The position numbers and the translations under genes are program-made. Under the pieces are notes generated by a model. That model ran no database searches. It was not told the DNA's origin and worked only from the letters and a program-made list of their open reading frames with translations. From a virus, in the IMG/VR virus record IMGVR_UViG_3300007735_000798, positions 40,737 through 104,736 of that record: 64,000 bases of DNA. The stretch is one strand, 5' to 3'. How positions within the stretch are numbered: position 1 is the first letter of the stretch; each line of letters opens with the position of its first letter. Below, in pieces: positions 19,505 through 28,331 of the stretch.

Positions 19505-20305
19505 TTAACTTGGTTTTATTTCTTCTACGAGAACACTATTTTCTTTAACATTTTCTTCAATTTTATTTTCGATGGGATTTTCTTCAATATTGCTTACAGT
19601 ATTCTCTTTCAAGAAGTTTTTATCAAAAGCTGCAAAATCTTCATTTGTATCTACACGACCTAGAAACCAAAGCGTGACTAAATAAGTTATTCTACGAATA
19701 ACACCTAATAAAAATTCATACTTATTTTCTTCTTCTTCTTCAAAACTATCATATTGCAAAAGTTTTTCTTCAAATGTATCACCTTTAAAAATAGATTTAT
19801 AATTATCTCCATCTTTTTCGTATGAAAGATTCATGACCCACCAAAGAATTGCACGATTACGAGCTTTTGCTTCCGCAGTATTTTCAAAAATACTTATTTG
19901 AGAAGCTTCAAAATTTTGAATAGCTTTACGAATATCATCAAGATTATTAATTAATTCATCAGAACGAATTTTTTCTGCATCCGTCCTTTCAGACTCTCCT
20001 TTGATTAGAATTGATTGTAATTCAAAAGAAAGATCACGAAATTTTAAAAGAAGATTTCCATATTCTTCGCGTTCTTGATCACTAATACTACCGCCCCCAT
20101 TGGAAAGAATAGTACCCCAAGCAGCTTTTGGTAACACCCCTGCCTTTGCAAAACGCGATGTTTCGGTGGCATAAAAAAGTTCTCCATCTTCACGTAAACG
20201 ACGATTTGGTTTGAGTAACCCAAATTTTTTAACGATAGTTTCTTGACTACCATCTTCTTTTTTTACAACATTGTTTGCCTCAAATTCGTATAGCCATTTA
20301 TTCAT
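19505..20305 (-). CDS. Tail-assembly-position protein, first of pair
   Basis: 266 residues starting MNKWLYEFE. It has an N-terminal beta-like segment, a long acidic helical middle, a hydrophobic helix near residues 200-215 (RRITYLVTLWFLGRV) and a Glu/Asn-rich tail. First-of-pair chaperone genes of long-tailed phages are shaped like this: folded head, acidic tail, immediately followed by a second frame. Direct evidence is only position and architecture. The ribosome site is weak (AAAAGG about 20 nt before ATG). Confidence 0.6.
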   Translation of the reverse strand: MNKWLYEFEANNVVKKEDGSQETIVKKFGLLKPNRRLREDGELFYATETSRFAKAGVLPKAAWGTILSNGGGSISDQEREEYGNLLLKFRDLSFELQSILIKGESERTDAEKIRSDELINNLDDIRKAIQNFEASQISIFENTAEAKARNRAILWWVMNLSYEKDGDNYKSIFKGDTFEEKLLQYDSFEEEEENKYEFLLGVIRRITYLVTLWFLGRVDTNEDFAAFDKNFLKENTVSNIEENPIENKIEENVKENSVLVEEIKPS

Positions 20306-20314
20306 ATATTTATA

Positions 20315-20539
20315 TTATTTTCCTTTTAAAGTAAAATCAAAATTATTTAATTGTTCTTCTATATTTCTATGACAATTATTACCATGATCAAGAACACGTT
20401 TTCTTAATCGCTGAAATTCTTCTTCATTAATTTTATTATCACTTTTTAAATCTTCTATACAATATAAAAAACTTAAATATAACTTTTTAATTTCTTTATA
20501 AATAAGACTTTTAACAAAATTATCAATATTGATATCCAT
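20315..20539 (-). CDS. Small helical protein between tail tube and chaperone-position genes
   Basis: 74 residues, mainly two charged helices (VKSLIYKEIKKLYLSFLYC and EEEFQRLRKRVLDHG). It starts the block leading to the tape measure, downstream of the tail tube terminator and a GTGTAA motif, so it may be separately transcribed. No family recognised; a small assembly factor is possible. Confidence 0.55.
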   Translation of the reverse strand: MDINIDNFVKSLIYKEIKKLYLSFLYCIEDLKSDNKINEEEFQRLRKRVLDHGNNCHRNIEEQLNNFDFTLKGK

Positions 20540-20575
20540 ATATAGAACCTTGAGTAACCTTTTACCTAATAAGGT

Positions 20576-20581
20576 TTACAC
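20576..20581 (-). promoter_or_regulatory. GTGTAA motif after tail tube terminator
   Basis: Minus-strand GTGTAA directly downstream of the tail tube terminator and 36 nt before ATG 20539, where a new transcript would have to begin. Confidence 0.45.
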
Positions 20582-20585
20582 CAAA

Positions 20586-20615
20586 TAAAAAAAATGGGCA
20601 CCAAAAGGTGCCCAT
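20586..20615 (-). terminator. Rho-independent terminator after tail tube gene
   Basis: Nine-bp stem ATGGGCACC / GGTGCCCAT with a 4-nt loop, followed on the minus strand by eight T. It lies 20 bp past the tail tube stop. Confidence 0.9.
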
Positions 20616-20634
20616 TAATTTTAATATAATTATA

Positions 20635-21771
20635 TTATACTCCTTGCGGTGTTGGAGGAGGATTATAACTGCCAGATAAAAAGATACCTCTATCTGTTTG
20701 TTGAGCACTACCAACCTGTACTTCAAATGTCGCACTCATTGTAGCCCCATCACCGATAGCAGAACTAAAGTTTTGGCTTGTTAATTTAGCGCCTCTAAAT
20801 TCATATGTAAGGGCATTGGCTCCAGTTCCGCCACAAGCAGGTTTTTTCATTGTAATTACGAAATTATTTAAATTTGTATCACAAAGTAATGACGATAGAT
20901 CTCCAGTGCCGTTTGATAAGTCGCCAACTTGAGCATTCATAGTTAATGTAGCTGTAAGTGGGAAATCAATTTCACGAGAGAATGCGTAGCGACTACCTAA
21001 TTTTTGAAGTGGTGTACGCCCAATATCAACTGCTAATGAAAAGTCTTGAACTTTTAAATCAACAGGGTCAAAACCTAATAAACCAGTTGGTGTAAACGTA
21101 ATATCACCAGGAAGCAATGCATTTGGAATTGAAGATCCAGTCATGGAAGTAGCTGCTGGAAGTTTAAATTTAACTCCTGTTAATAGTTGACCATCAGCGG
21201 CATTAACACCTGGAGCAACTGCCCCACTCCCACCTGGACTTGCGGCATTAAGATCTCCATAAATACGAACATTCAATCCTTCAATTTCAACGTCAGCACT
21301 TGGAATATCACCAACAGCAGCATTAACTGTATATGAAGTTAAGAAGCCATTTCCAATACCAATTACGCCAGTTCTTGCGCTAGTATAGCCAGCAGCATCA
21401 TTACCTTCGTCAGCAATCATTAAATAATAATTTTTTTGATCAGTTGCTCTTGTCAAAAGTCCAGAAATAATAGAAGCATTACCAGCCGAACCAGTCGTCG
21501 CACTAGTTAAACCCAAAAGTCTTTCATTAAGACCGTCAGTCAAATAGTATGAAAAACTTGCTGTTACAGTTGGAGCTTCTACCTCTAAACGATCAATAGC
21601 GGCTAAATTTCCAAATTGATTGACATCTTGGAAAGTGCGTGTAAAATCTTCATCGAAACTTTGAACACGACCTAATTGTTGAACGGCTCCAAGACCAGTT
21701 TGTTGTCCAGTTGGAGAGACTTGACTCGCATAAAGAGCCAATACATTGTAAATTGTTCTATTTCTTGCCAT
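20635..21771 (-). CDS. Major tail tube protein
   Basis: 378 residues, Gly/Ala/Thr-rich with balanced codons compared with neighbours, as expected for an abundant virion protein. It begins MARNRTIYNVLALYASQVSP. Strand-rich segments include FSYYLTDGLNERLLGLT, VQDFSLAVDIGRTPLQKLG and FSREIDFPLTATLTMNAQV, and the C-terminus ends in a typical tube strand (GATMSATFEVQVG). It lies between connector genes and the chaperone/tape measure block and has its own terminator. No sheath gene accompanies it, so the tail is probably non-contractile. Confidence 0.8.
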   Translation of the reverse strand: MARNRTIYNVLALYASQVSPTGQQTGLGAVQQLGRVQSFDEDFTRTFQDVNQFGNLAAIDRLEVEAPTVTASFSYYLTDGLNERLLGLTSATTGSAGNASIISGLLTRATDQKNYYLMIADEGNDAAGYTSARTGVIGIGNGFLTSYTVNAAVGDIPSADVEIEGLNVRIYGDLNAASPGGSGAVAPGVNAADGQLLTGVKFKLPAATSMTGSSIPNALLPGDITFTPTGLLGFDPVDLKVQDFSLAVDIGRTPLQKLGSRYAFSREIDFPLTATLTMNAQVGDLSNGTGDLSSLLCDTNLNNFVITMKKPACGGTGANALTYEFRGAKLTSQNFSSAIGDGATMSATFEVQVGSAQQTDRGIFLSGSYNPPPTPQGV

Positions 21772-21814
21772 AATTATAATTACATCTTATTTTTTTGTTA
21801 GACACTCGATATTT

Positions 21815-22675
21815 TTAATATACTCTTGGTTGTCTAATACTTTTTAGTTCAAAATCTGCTATTGCAGCTATTGTTTTTTTATTTATATATAAATTTTCTG
21901 ATTCGTCAAATTTTGTAATATCAACTTTATGAATATAAACTAATTGATTTTGATTTTGCATTTTACACATATTTATATAATTATAATTATTTCCATCTTT
22001 AAAATCTCCAAAATAGTTAAAAGGTAAATCTTCTGGATTAAATACAGGAAATACTTTTCTGGCAGAATCAGCAAGAATTGATGTTAAACTATCTAAAGAA
22101 AAACTATCTTTTGCTAAAATTATACATCTTATCCAATAATTTGATTCATCTAATCCGCCAAAAGCAAAAGGTTCATTTTCATTTGTTTTTAATTTTATGA
22201 ATACGCATGGATATGGTAATTCTAAATAACCAAGAGCGCCAGTAACTCTTGATGTTTGCGGAGTTAATGAATAAGATTTTTCAAACATCAAACGGTCTTC
22301 ACGTTCATCTGTATAATATAAATTAAATTCTTTAAAACTATATTGCGTAGTAAAATTTTGATTTGTTGGAATTTGATTTCCAGAAAAAATAATTCTTCCA
22401 TGATTATAATCAATCGCTAATCCATTCTGACCACGAGAAATAAACTGCGAACCAGAAACTATTCCACTTGGGATATAAGCATTTGGAATACTAGAATCAT
22501 AAATCCATTGTTTAAATGGAGATCCATAAACAGATGATGTCAATTGAAAATTAGGATCTTCTGTTTCATATAGTTTGCCACTATAAGTAATAAAAGCCTC
22601 TCCACGACTTAAAATTTCATGATCTAACCACAAATAAAAACTTGATGTAAGATTATTAATATAAGAAGCTTTCAT
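21815..22675 (-). CDS. Neck or tail-terminator-region protein
   Basis: 286 residues, immediately upstream of the tail tube gene in transcription order and overlapping the previous stop (ATGA). Mostly beta-like with many aromatic residues (SSFYLWLDHEILSRGEAFITY, GYLELPYPCVFIKL). AGGAGG lies 9 nt before ATG 22675. The position is that of tail terminator or neck proteins in siphoviruses; no family motif confirms it. Confidence 0.55.
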   Translation of the reverse strand: MKASYINNLTSSFYLWLDHEILSRGEAFITYSGKLYETEDPNFQLTSSVYGSPFKQWIYDSSIPNAYIPSGIVSGSQFISRGQNGLAIDYNHGRIIFSGNQIPTNQNFTTQYSFKEFNLYYTDEREDRLMFEKSYSLTPQTSRVTGALGYLELPYPCVFIKLKTNENEPFAFGGLDESNYWIRCIILAKDSFSLDSLTSILADSARKVFPVFNPEDLPFNYFGDFKDGNNYNYINMCKMQNQNQLVYIHKVDITKFDESENLYINKKTIAAIADFELKSIRQPRVY

Positions 22676-23253
22676 TTAATTTTTCCTCCTAATTTTTTTA
22701 TGAAATTATTATATAATGGAGTAAAATATGATATTCTAGTAAATACTTTTCCACGAAAATTTTTTCTTGACTGAATTGCTTTTCCAGAACGCGAATTTTC
22801 AAATTTACCATATAGATAAGCACCTAATCCAGATATTGATTTTTCTACTCCCCATAGCCAACTTCTATTTTCCCATGGCATTTTACTTGCATTACCGAAA
22901 TCTTCTTTTGAAGGAACATAAATATTTACTACAAAATTATTTTTATTAAATAATATTTTTTTATTAATCTTTATATTATTCAATAATGACAATATTGGAG
23001 CAATTGGGTTCGAACTATTAGAAAAACCAATGAATGAAAATAAATTTCCATAACCACCTAAAGTTCCAGATAAATTACTAGCATTTTCTCCACCCTCAAT
23101 TTCTTGAGTAACAGGATGTTCTTTAAATTTTGTAATTAGAATATTTTTTTCAGCTTCTACCGAAGCATTGGCAATTTGTAAAACTTTTTTTTGAACATTT
23201 GAATTTTCAAAAATTATTTTTTTTAAAGCTTGTTTATCTATTTTTCCAGCCAT
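22672..23253 (-). CDS. Head-tail joining protein, tail-completion-like
   Basis: 193 residues beginning with a basic amphipathic helix (IDKQALKKIIFENSNVQKKVL) and ending with basic residues (FIKKLGGKIK). HK97 gp10-type tail completion proteins share the helical N-terminus, basic character and position between head closure and tail terminator genes. The AEKNILITKFKEHPVTQEI segment fits that pattern. One nucleotide separates it from the upstream stop. Confidence 0.5.
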   Translation of the reverse strand: MAGKIDKQALKKIIFENSNVQKKVLQIANASVEAEKNILITKFKEHPVTQEIEGGENASNLSGTLGGYGNLFSFIGFSNSSNPIAPILSLLNNIKINKKILFNKNNFVVNIYVPSKEDFGNASKMPWENRSWLWGVEKSISGLGAYLYGKFENSRSGKAIQSRKNFRGKVFTRISYFTPLYNNFIKKLGGKIK

Positions 23254-23254
23254 A

Positions 23255-23686
23255 TTAATTACTTTCTTCTAGGTAGATAGTATAAAAGTTAGGATCAAAA
23301 AGCCCATGTGGTTCACTTGTTCCAAAAAATTGAACGTTACGACCATCAATTTCTACACTTTTCCAGTCATCAAACCAACCAATATCTTCTTTTTTAATTT
23401 TTAATCTTACAATGTTACCATGAACTTCTTCTTTAATATCTTTTTGACCTTTCAAATCGGATGGATCTAACCATTTAATTCTTGCGTCTATAACTCCACT
23501 AACTGGGGTATATTGTACTTCAATACCTTCTTGAGCATCTGTATATATGAAATTATAATTTAAATTTGTAGAAATTATTGTACGTTTAGGTGTTTTATAA
23601 ACTATAATTTTTCTAGAAAATGTATCATGAATATCATTAAATACATTATCATATAATAATTGATCAGCATCAGGAATAAGATTCAT
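23255..23686 (-). CDS. Head-tail connector, head-closure position
   Basis: 143 residues with a beta-rich core (KRTIISTNLNYNFIYTDAQEG, VEVQYTPVSGVIDARIKWL) and an acidic C-terminus. It is tightly packed with neighbours and second after the adaptor-like gene, the usual head-closure place. No diagnostic motif; call rests on synteny. Confidence 0.5.
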   Translation of the reverse strand: MNLIPDADQLLYDNVFNDIHDTFSRKIIVYKTPKRTIISTNLNYNFIYTDAQEGIEVQYTPVSGVIDARIKWLDPSDLKGQKDIKEEVHGNIVRLKIKKEDIGWFDDWKSVEIDGRNVQFFGTSEPHGLFDPNFYTIYLEESN

Positions 23687-23687
23687 A

Positions 23688-24224
23688 TTAGTAAGTTACC
23701 CTATTATATTCTTGTATAATATAAAATGATTGACCAATTGTATCATCGCCAACGACTTGATCGGGAATTGCCCCATATTTAAGATACATTTTAACAGAAT
23801 CTTGTAATGATTTATAAGCATCATTATAAAATGCACGAAAAGTTTTTGCAATCTCGTGTGGATTTACTCTTGTAATTGAGCTATCAGCTTCTCTTAAATT
23901 TATCCAATCTGAACCTTTTGTGGCAGCACTTCTTGCGAAATTTTCAGCTAAAGATGCATAATATTCAACTTCAAATAATTGTTTATAAATAGCCATTTGA
24001 TCATTACGCATACTTGGCTCTACGCCATAGCCCGTAATATTTCCACAATCATTAGTATAGGCAATACTAGAAAAATTTGTACCAATTAAATTATTTAATT
24101 TACCTACATTTGCATTATCTAGAAACCAAGAAGCAACCCTATCTTGAGAATAATCCGAAGGGCTTCCTAAACCTTCATAAACCCCATTTATAAAATTAGA
24201 AAATGTATAATTTTGTGTACTCAC
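23688..24224 (-). CDS. Head-tail adaptor-like protein
   Basis: 178 residues, helical (LFEVEYYASLAENFARSAATKG, RAFYNDAYKSLQDSVKMYLKYG), as adaptor proteins that dock under the portal usually are. It starts with GTG 24224; the frame has no nearby ATG and no Shine-Dalgarno site. A GTGTAA motif ends 8 nt upstream, so its mRNA may have almost no leader. Two connector genes follow within 2 nt each. Confidence 0.5.
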   Translation of the reverse strand: MSTQNYTFSNFINGVYEGLGSPSDYSQDRVASWFLDNANVGKLNNLIGTNFSSIAYTNDCGNITGYGVEPSMRNDQMAIYKQLFEVEYYASLAENFARSAATKGSDWINLREADSSITRVNPHEIAKTFRAFYNDAYKSLQDSVKMYLKYGAIPDQVVGDDTIGQSFYIIQEYNRVTY

Positions 24225-24232
24225 ATAATATT

Positions 24233-24238
24233 TTACAC
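24233..24238 (-). promoter_or_regulatory. GTGTAA motif before adaptor gene
   Basis: Minus-strand GTGTAA preceded by six T and followed by AATATT, 8 nt before the GTG start. Confidence 0.45.
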
Positions 24239-24244
24239 AAAAAA

Positions 24245-24622
24245 TTATGCACCCTCTCTTAATATCTTTTGAGCCTGTGAATCTAAATCTAAAACAGATT
24301 TAACACCACCTTCAACGATATTACTACCATATCTTGAATTCCATTTAATAAATTCTTGAACTAAACGATCTGTTAAAACTTTACGATCTGGTGTTGGTAC
24401 AAGACCAATTTTATAAGCATGAGTTTGTAAATCAGTCATATTCATTTCCGCCAATTGTCCACGATATTCATCAGAACTATTAGCTGTATAAATAGATAAA
24501 GTTTCTCCTAAAATTTCATCTAAAGAAGATGGTTTTTTTTGTACAGTTTCTTCTTTTCCGTGAATTTGTAGCATTTCTTTTTTACTCGGCCTACCTCTTT
24601 TTCTTTTAGTTTTAGTGTTCAT
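24245..24622 (-). CDS. AT-hook plus SAP-like DNA-binding protein
   Basis: 125 residues. The N-terminus carries a classic AT-hook core (KRKRGRPSKKEM), and residues about 65-100 (MNMTDLQTHAYKIGLVPTPD) resemble a SAP/Rho-N helix-extended-helix. Both are DNA-binding folds. Between the capsid gene terminator and the connectors, it could act in genome packaging or chromosome organisation inside the capsid; that role is inference. Confidence 0.6.
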   Translation of the reverse strand: MNTKTKRKRGRPSKKEMLQIHGKEETVQKKPSSLDEILGETLSIYTANSSDEYRGQLAEMNMTDLQTHAYKIGLVPTPDRKVLTDRLVQEFIKWNSRYGSNIVEGGVKSVLDLDSQAQKILREGA

Positions 24623-24667
24623 CTTAAATATTATTACATTTAATGTAAAAATAATCTAATTTTTTTA

Positions 24668-24699
24668 TAAAAAAAGGGCCACCCTTTCGGATGGCCCAA
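24668..24699 (-). terminator. Rho-independent terminator after capsid gene
   Basis: Minus-strand stem GGGCCATCC / GGGTGGCCC (one wobble) with GAAA loop and seven T. It is placed about 35 bp after the capsid protein stop. Confidence 0.9.
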
Positions 24700-24732
24700 T
24701 TTTAATTATTTGCTATTATTTAATTATAATAA

Positions 24733-25845
24733 TTAGGCATTATTGATAATTAAACCTACAGCAGCACGAGCGTCAACAGCTACACGTCCTTCTTCTAAGA
24801 AACTATAGAAACCAACTTTTTGGCTACGAGCCAAGAATTGATCATCAGGAAGTGTTTGTACTTGACCACGACTTTCGCTTTGGGTTGCGACTGGGCGCAA
24901 GAAAGCATTACGTGAAGCATCGATACCGATAACTAAATCATCAGCAGCAACATCATATGTAATACCGTCATAAGTAACACCACTACCGAATGTATTGAAC
25001 AATTGTGTATATTTTCTATTTACACCAAGTTCTAACATTTCGTTGATTGTTACGCCGAAGATTTCTTGAGTGCCAGCGGCACGATAGATTTCTTCACGAA
25101 CACTATCAGGAAGAGCAACGTTACCAGCACTTGTTGAACCACCACTTCTGGTATTCATTGGCTGATAAGCGAAACTACGAATTTGTGCTTTGACTTCTGG
25201 ACTTACAAATAAGTCTGTTAAGCCACGGCTTTGTAAAGCTTGTGGAGTGCCACCAGTATAAGCAGCATTTAATCTACGAACAAGTGTCCATAATCTATTT
25301 ACATCATCAAGTTGGAATACATTTCCAGTTGATGTTGATTTAAGAATATGTTTTGTTCCACCTGTTGAAGCGTCAGCTAAAAGCTTAAGAATAACAGCCC
25401 ATGCATTACGTTCTTGTTTTACAAGAAGTTCATTGGCCATACGTTCTAAACCAGCAGCAACAACGTCTAAACGTGCTCTACGAACATAACGTTTGTCCAT
25501 AGAAATAGCTGTGTCAAGACGATAGGTATTAACCTTCATTTCTTGCATGCCTTGAACAAAGTTTGTTGGAAGACCGCCACCGACTGTTTGTGACCAAACA
25601 CTAATGTGTCCTTCATTAAGACCATAGTATAAGTCAAGAGGAATCGAAGGAGAGTCATCTTGATCAAATTCTACGTCACGATAAATCATACTGGCAGTAC
25701 CAGCTTGTAAGAGAACTTGCTGAACAACACTACTGATGAATGCTGCAAAAGCTTCTTGAGCTTCCATAGCTACAGTTTTATTGTCCGAAGCAAGAGCCTT
25801 GATAAGCTCTACTTGCTCAGGGTTTTTGTCGAATTGAATTTTCAT
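24733..25845 (-). CDS. Major capsid protein, HK97-like
   Basis: 370 residues with no N-terminal delta domain, because scaffold is supplied by the upstream fused protease gene. A helical start is followed by an acidic spine-helix region (MANELLVKQERNAWAVILKL) and a beta-rich A-domain (LTDLFVSPEVKAQIRSFAYQ). It ends VDARAAVGLIINN. Codons are more balanced than in surrounding genes and a strong terminator follows, as for a very highly expressed gene. Order protease-scaffold, decoration, capsid is canonical. Confidence 0.85.
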   Translation of the reverse strand: MKIQFDKNPEQVELIKALASDNKTVAMEAQEAFAAFISSVVQQVLLQAGTASMIYRDVEFDQDDSPSIPLDLYYGLNEGHISVWSQTVGGGLPTNFVQGMQEMKVNTYRLDTAISMDKRYVRRARLDVVAAGLERMANELLVKQERNAWAVILKLLADASTGGTKHILKSTSTGNVFQLDDVNRLWTLVRRLNAAYTGGTPQALQSRGLTDLFVSPEVKAQIRSFAYQPMNTRSGGSTSAGNVALPDSVREEIYRAAGTQEIFGVTINEMLELGVNRKYTQLFNTFGSGVTYDGITYDVAADDLVIGIDASRNAFLRPVATQSESRGQVQTLPDDQFLARSQKVGFYSFLEEGRVAVDARAAVGLIINNA

Positions 25846-25871
25846 ATTTTTAATTTTTTCTTTCTAATTGA

Positions 25872-26411
25872 TTAGAGTTCTACCTTGAGTAAGGCATATC
25901 CCTCATCATTTTTAGGTCCAAGGAATTTACCAACAGTTGCGTTAGCATAAGCTATTACTTTGAGTGAACCATCACCAGCGTCAGCAACAGCTGCGCCGCT
26001 ACCGTAGTTTGGTGATCCGTTAATACCACTCACAAGAACCAAACCTTTTGTAAGAATCGGAGCGGCTTGACCGCTGATAATTACATCCATTTCGGCTGCT
26101 TTGCGAGGGTTGAAAATTAATCTTTCTCCATTTTCGTCAAACGTACGAACATCTTTAAGCAATAATCCAACGATTTGACCTTTAGTTGCACCGCTAGCAG
26201 CAGGAGCAACAGTCCAAGGAACATTGAATTGTGCAGAAAGAGTGTTCGCAGCAAACGAAAGGTTGTCTAAAGATGTTTGATCTTTGAGGTTAATACCATT
26301 TGACTGGGCAGTAACAACAGTGCCTTTATCGGCCGTTGCTCCACTTACTGCAAAAAGGTTAATAACATCATGTTCATCATAATCTCTGAATGGTTTTAAA
26401 TTTGATGGCAT
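25872..26411 (-). CDS. Capsid decoration protein
   Basis: 179 residues, beta-rich and Gly/Ala-rich (FAVSGATADKGTVVTAQSNG, TKGLVLVSGINGSPNYG), between the protease-scaffold and capsid genes where head-decoration proteins lie. The sequence of small turns (KGQIVGLLLKDVRTFDENG) suits a beta-tulip-type cement protein, but the fold is inferred. Confidence 0.6.
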   Translation of the reverse strand: MPSNLKPFRDYDEHDVINLFAVSGATADKGTVVTAQSNGINLKDQTSLDNLSFAANTLSAQFNVPWTVAPAASGATKGQIVGLLLKDVRTFDENGERLIFNPRKAAEMDVIISGQAAPILTKGLVLVSGINGSPNYGSGAAVADAGDGSLKVIAYANATVGKFLGPKNDEGYALLKVEL

Positions 26412-26434
26412 ATATTTTTATTTCTTTCTATTTT

Positions 26435-28249
26435 TTATTTGATTTTTACGCTGTTTTTATTGAAAGCAGCATTGATTTTATCAACCAATGTTACTTCTTG
26501 AGGAGAGGAAGCGTTCGGAAGGACTTCTTCCTTTGCCTCTACACTCGAAATTACTTCTTCTACAGTCTTCTCTTCGCTAGCGACGATTTCAGCAGCTTTT
26601 TCTTCTTTCATTTCTTTTTTAGCTGGTTCGCCTTCTTTCATAGCTTCTTGTTTTACAACTTTAGCTGATTTCTTTTTAGCTGCGGCAAATGTAGAAAACT
26701 TTTTATACCATTTCTCAAATTGTTCATCATTTTCAATGGCGTTTAAATCTTCAGCGATGATACTACGATCTTCATCGGTAAGATCAAATTCTTCATCAAG
26801 TAAACTCATTCTACGTTGGAAATTGGCTTCAATTTCTTTTGCTTTAAGATCTTCTTGAATTTTTGTGAACTCTTCTTTTACTTTTTCGCTATCGGCCTTG
26901 ATTGCTTCGAGATCTGTTTTCAATGTTGAGATTTGATCTTCTGCTGCTTTAAGAGCGGTTTCTTTTTCTTCAACTTTTGATTTCCATTCTTGAGCGAGTT
27001 CTGCGATGCGGTTTGAAATAAATTCACGAACGGCACTAGCAGCAACTTCCTTGATGGAATCATCCGTAATATCATCAATATTTTTTAGTTGCATATTAAT
27101 TTTTACATTATTATTTTCTTGTTGGACACTTTTTTTATTCATTTTAATTTCAGAAGATTCAATATTATTATTTTCGTCTTCCATTTCATTATAATCTTCG
27201 CATCCACATTCTGGACATGTTTCGGCTTTAATTCCTTTATATCCACATTTGGCGCAAGCATATTTTGCGTCTTTCATTTCTTCTGCTTTAATATTTTCTT
27301 GTGGTTTATCATAAGAAATAACAACTCCACTAACTTCTGCGGCTGGAGTATTTGTAAATCCGATTCCTAATGGGAGAACACTACCTTGTAAATTTAAAAG
27401 AACAATTTCGCCATCTTCTGTAACTCCATTACCACCAAATACTTTAAGACGATCTTTTAATTCTACAATTTTATCTTCATCTTCAATAATAGTGGCTTCT
27501 GCTAAATTTTTACTACCTTTAGCAACATTAAATTCATTAAAGCCAAGTTCCCAACTTGCACTAACTGAAAGATATTGATCAGATGAAGGATCACTACTAC
27601 TAACGAGTTCAGCAGCAAATTCTGGATTGACAATTTTCCACACATATCCAGAAAGAACAACATTAAATGGATCTTTCATTGCCTTAACTTCTTCAAGAGT
27701 TAAAGGTTTACTACTACCAAATTCACTAAATCCATAACCAGTACAAACGCCCACAACAACTTTACGATTATGTTCAATATTAAATGGTTTATTAATAAAA
27801 TTTTCAACCATTGCAAGTGCAACGTCAGTACTAATTATATGACCATTTTTATTTCCACGATTAACAACGAAAGCATCAAATGCAACGCCCATTAAATCAC
27901 GATTAACATCAAGGTCTACATTTTTTGGAAGATATTGTTTTAATTGATCGATTGAGGCCACGGCCAAATATTTATCTTCATCAAAAGGAACCATTGCTTG
28001 AACAATAATCCCGTCAAATTTAATTGAATATTTAAAATCTTTCATTGTATCCATTTGTAAATTTACACTTTGTTCTTCTAATAGGGCAACATTTTTGAGT
28101 TTATTACCAATGATAATTTTATTATTTTCACATTTATTAATTTGCATAGCACATAAAGAAATTGGGCGAGTAAATGAAACTAATAAGTCCGACAAATCAA
28201 ATTCTGATTGCGTATCAATATTTTCTGGAAGATCTTCGTATGTAGGCAT
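26435..28249 (-). CDS. Prohead protease fused to zinc ribbon and scaffold
   Basis: 604 residues in three visible parts. Residues about 50-310: a prohead-protease-like domain with His160 in KPFNIEHNRKVVVG and a Ser cluster SVSAS at 228-232, the spacing expected of a phage Ser/His protease. Residues about 333-352: a four-cysteine zinc ribbon CxxC...CxxC (CAKCGYKGIKAETCPECG). Residues about 385-490: a Lys/Glu coiled coil followed by an acidic/Lys-rich tail, as in self-scaffolding domains. It starts the head operon (ATG 28249), downstream of a GTGTAA motif. The zinc ribbon between protease and scaffold is unusual. Confidence 0.8.
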   Translation of the reverse strand: MPTYEDLPENIDTQSEFDLSDLLVSFTRPISLCAMQINKCENNKIIIGNKLKNVALLEEQSVNLQMDTMKDFKYSIKFDGIIVQAMVPFDEDKYLAVASIDQLKQYLPKNVDLDVNRDLMGVAFDAFVVNRGNKNGHIISTDVALAMVENFINKPFNIEHNRKVVVGVCTGYGFSEFGSSKPLTLEEVKAMKDPFNVVLSGYVWKIVNPEFAAELVSSSDPSSDQYLSVSASWELGFNEFNVAKGSKNLAEATIIEDEDKIVELKDRLKVFGGNGVTEDGEIVLLNLQGSVLPLGIGFTNTPAAEVSGVVISYDKPQENIKAEEMKDAKYACAKCGYKGIKAETCPECGCEDYNEMEDENNNIESSEIKMNKKSVQQENNNVKINMQLKNIDDITDDSIKEVAASAVREFISNRIAELAQEWKSKVEEKETALKAAEDQISTLKTDLEAIKADSEKVKEEFTKIQEDLKAKEIEANFQRRMSLLDEEFDLTDEDRSIIAEDLNAIENDEQFEKWYKKFSTFAAAKKKSAKVVKQEAMKEGEPAKKEMKEEKAAEIVASEEKTVEEVISSVEAKEEVLPNASSPQEVTLVDKINAAFNKNSVKIK

Positions 28250-28267
28250 TTTTATTATTATAAATAA

Positions 28268-28273
28268 TTACAC
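28268..28273 (-). promoter_or_regulatory. GTGTAA motif before head operon
   Basis: Minus-strand GTGTAA followed by TTATTTATAA, 18 nt before ATG 28249, in the 82-bp divergent region shared with the glycosyltransferase. Confidence 0.45.
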
Positions 28274-28331
28274 ACAATTTATATAATTTATTAATATTGA
28301 TTTTTTTAAAAAAATATATTATCATTTTACT

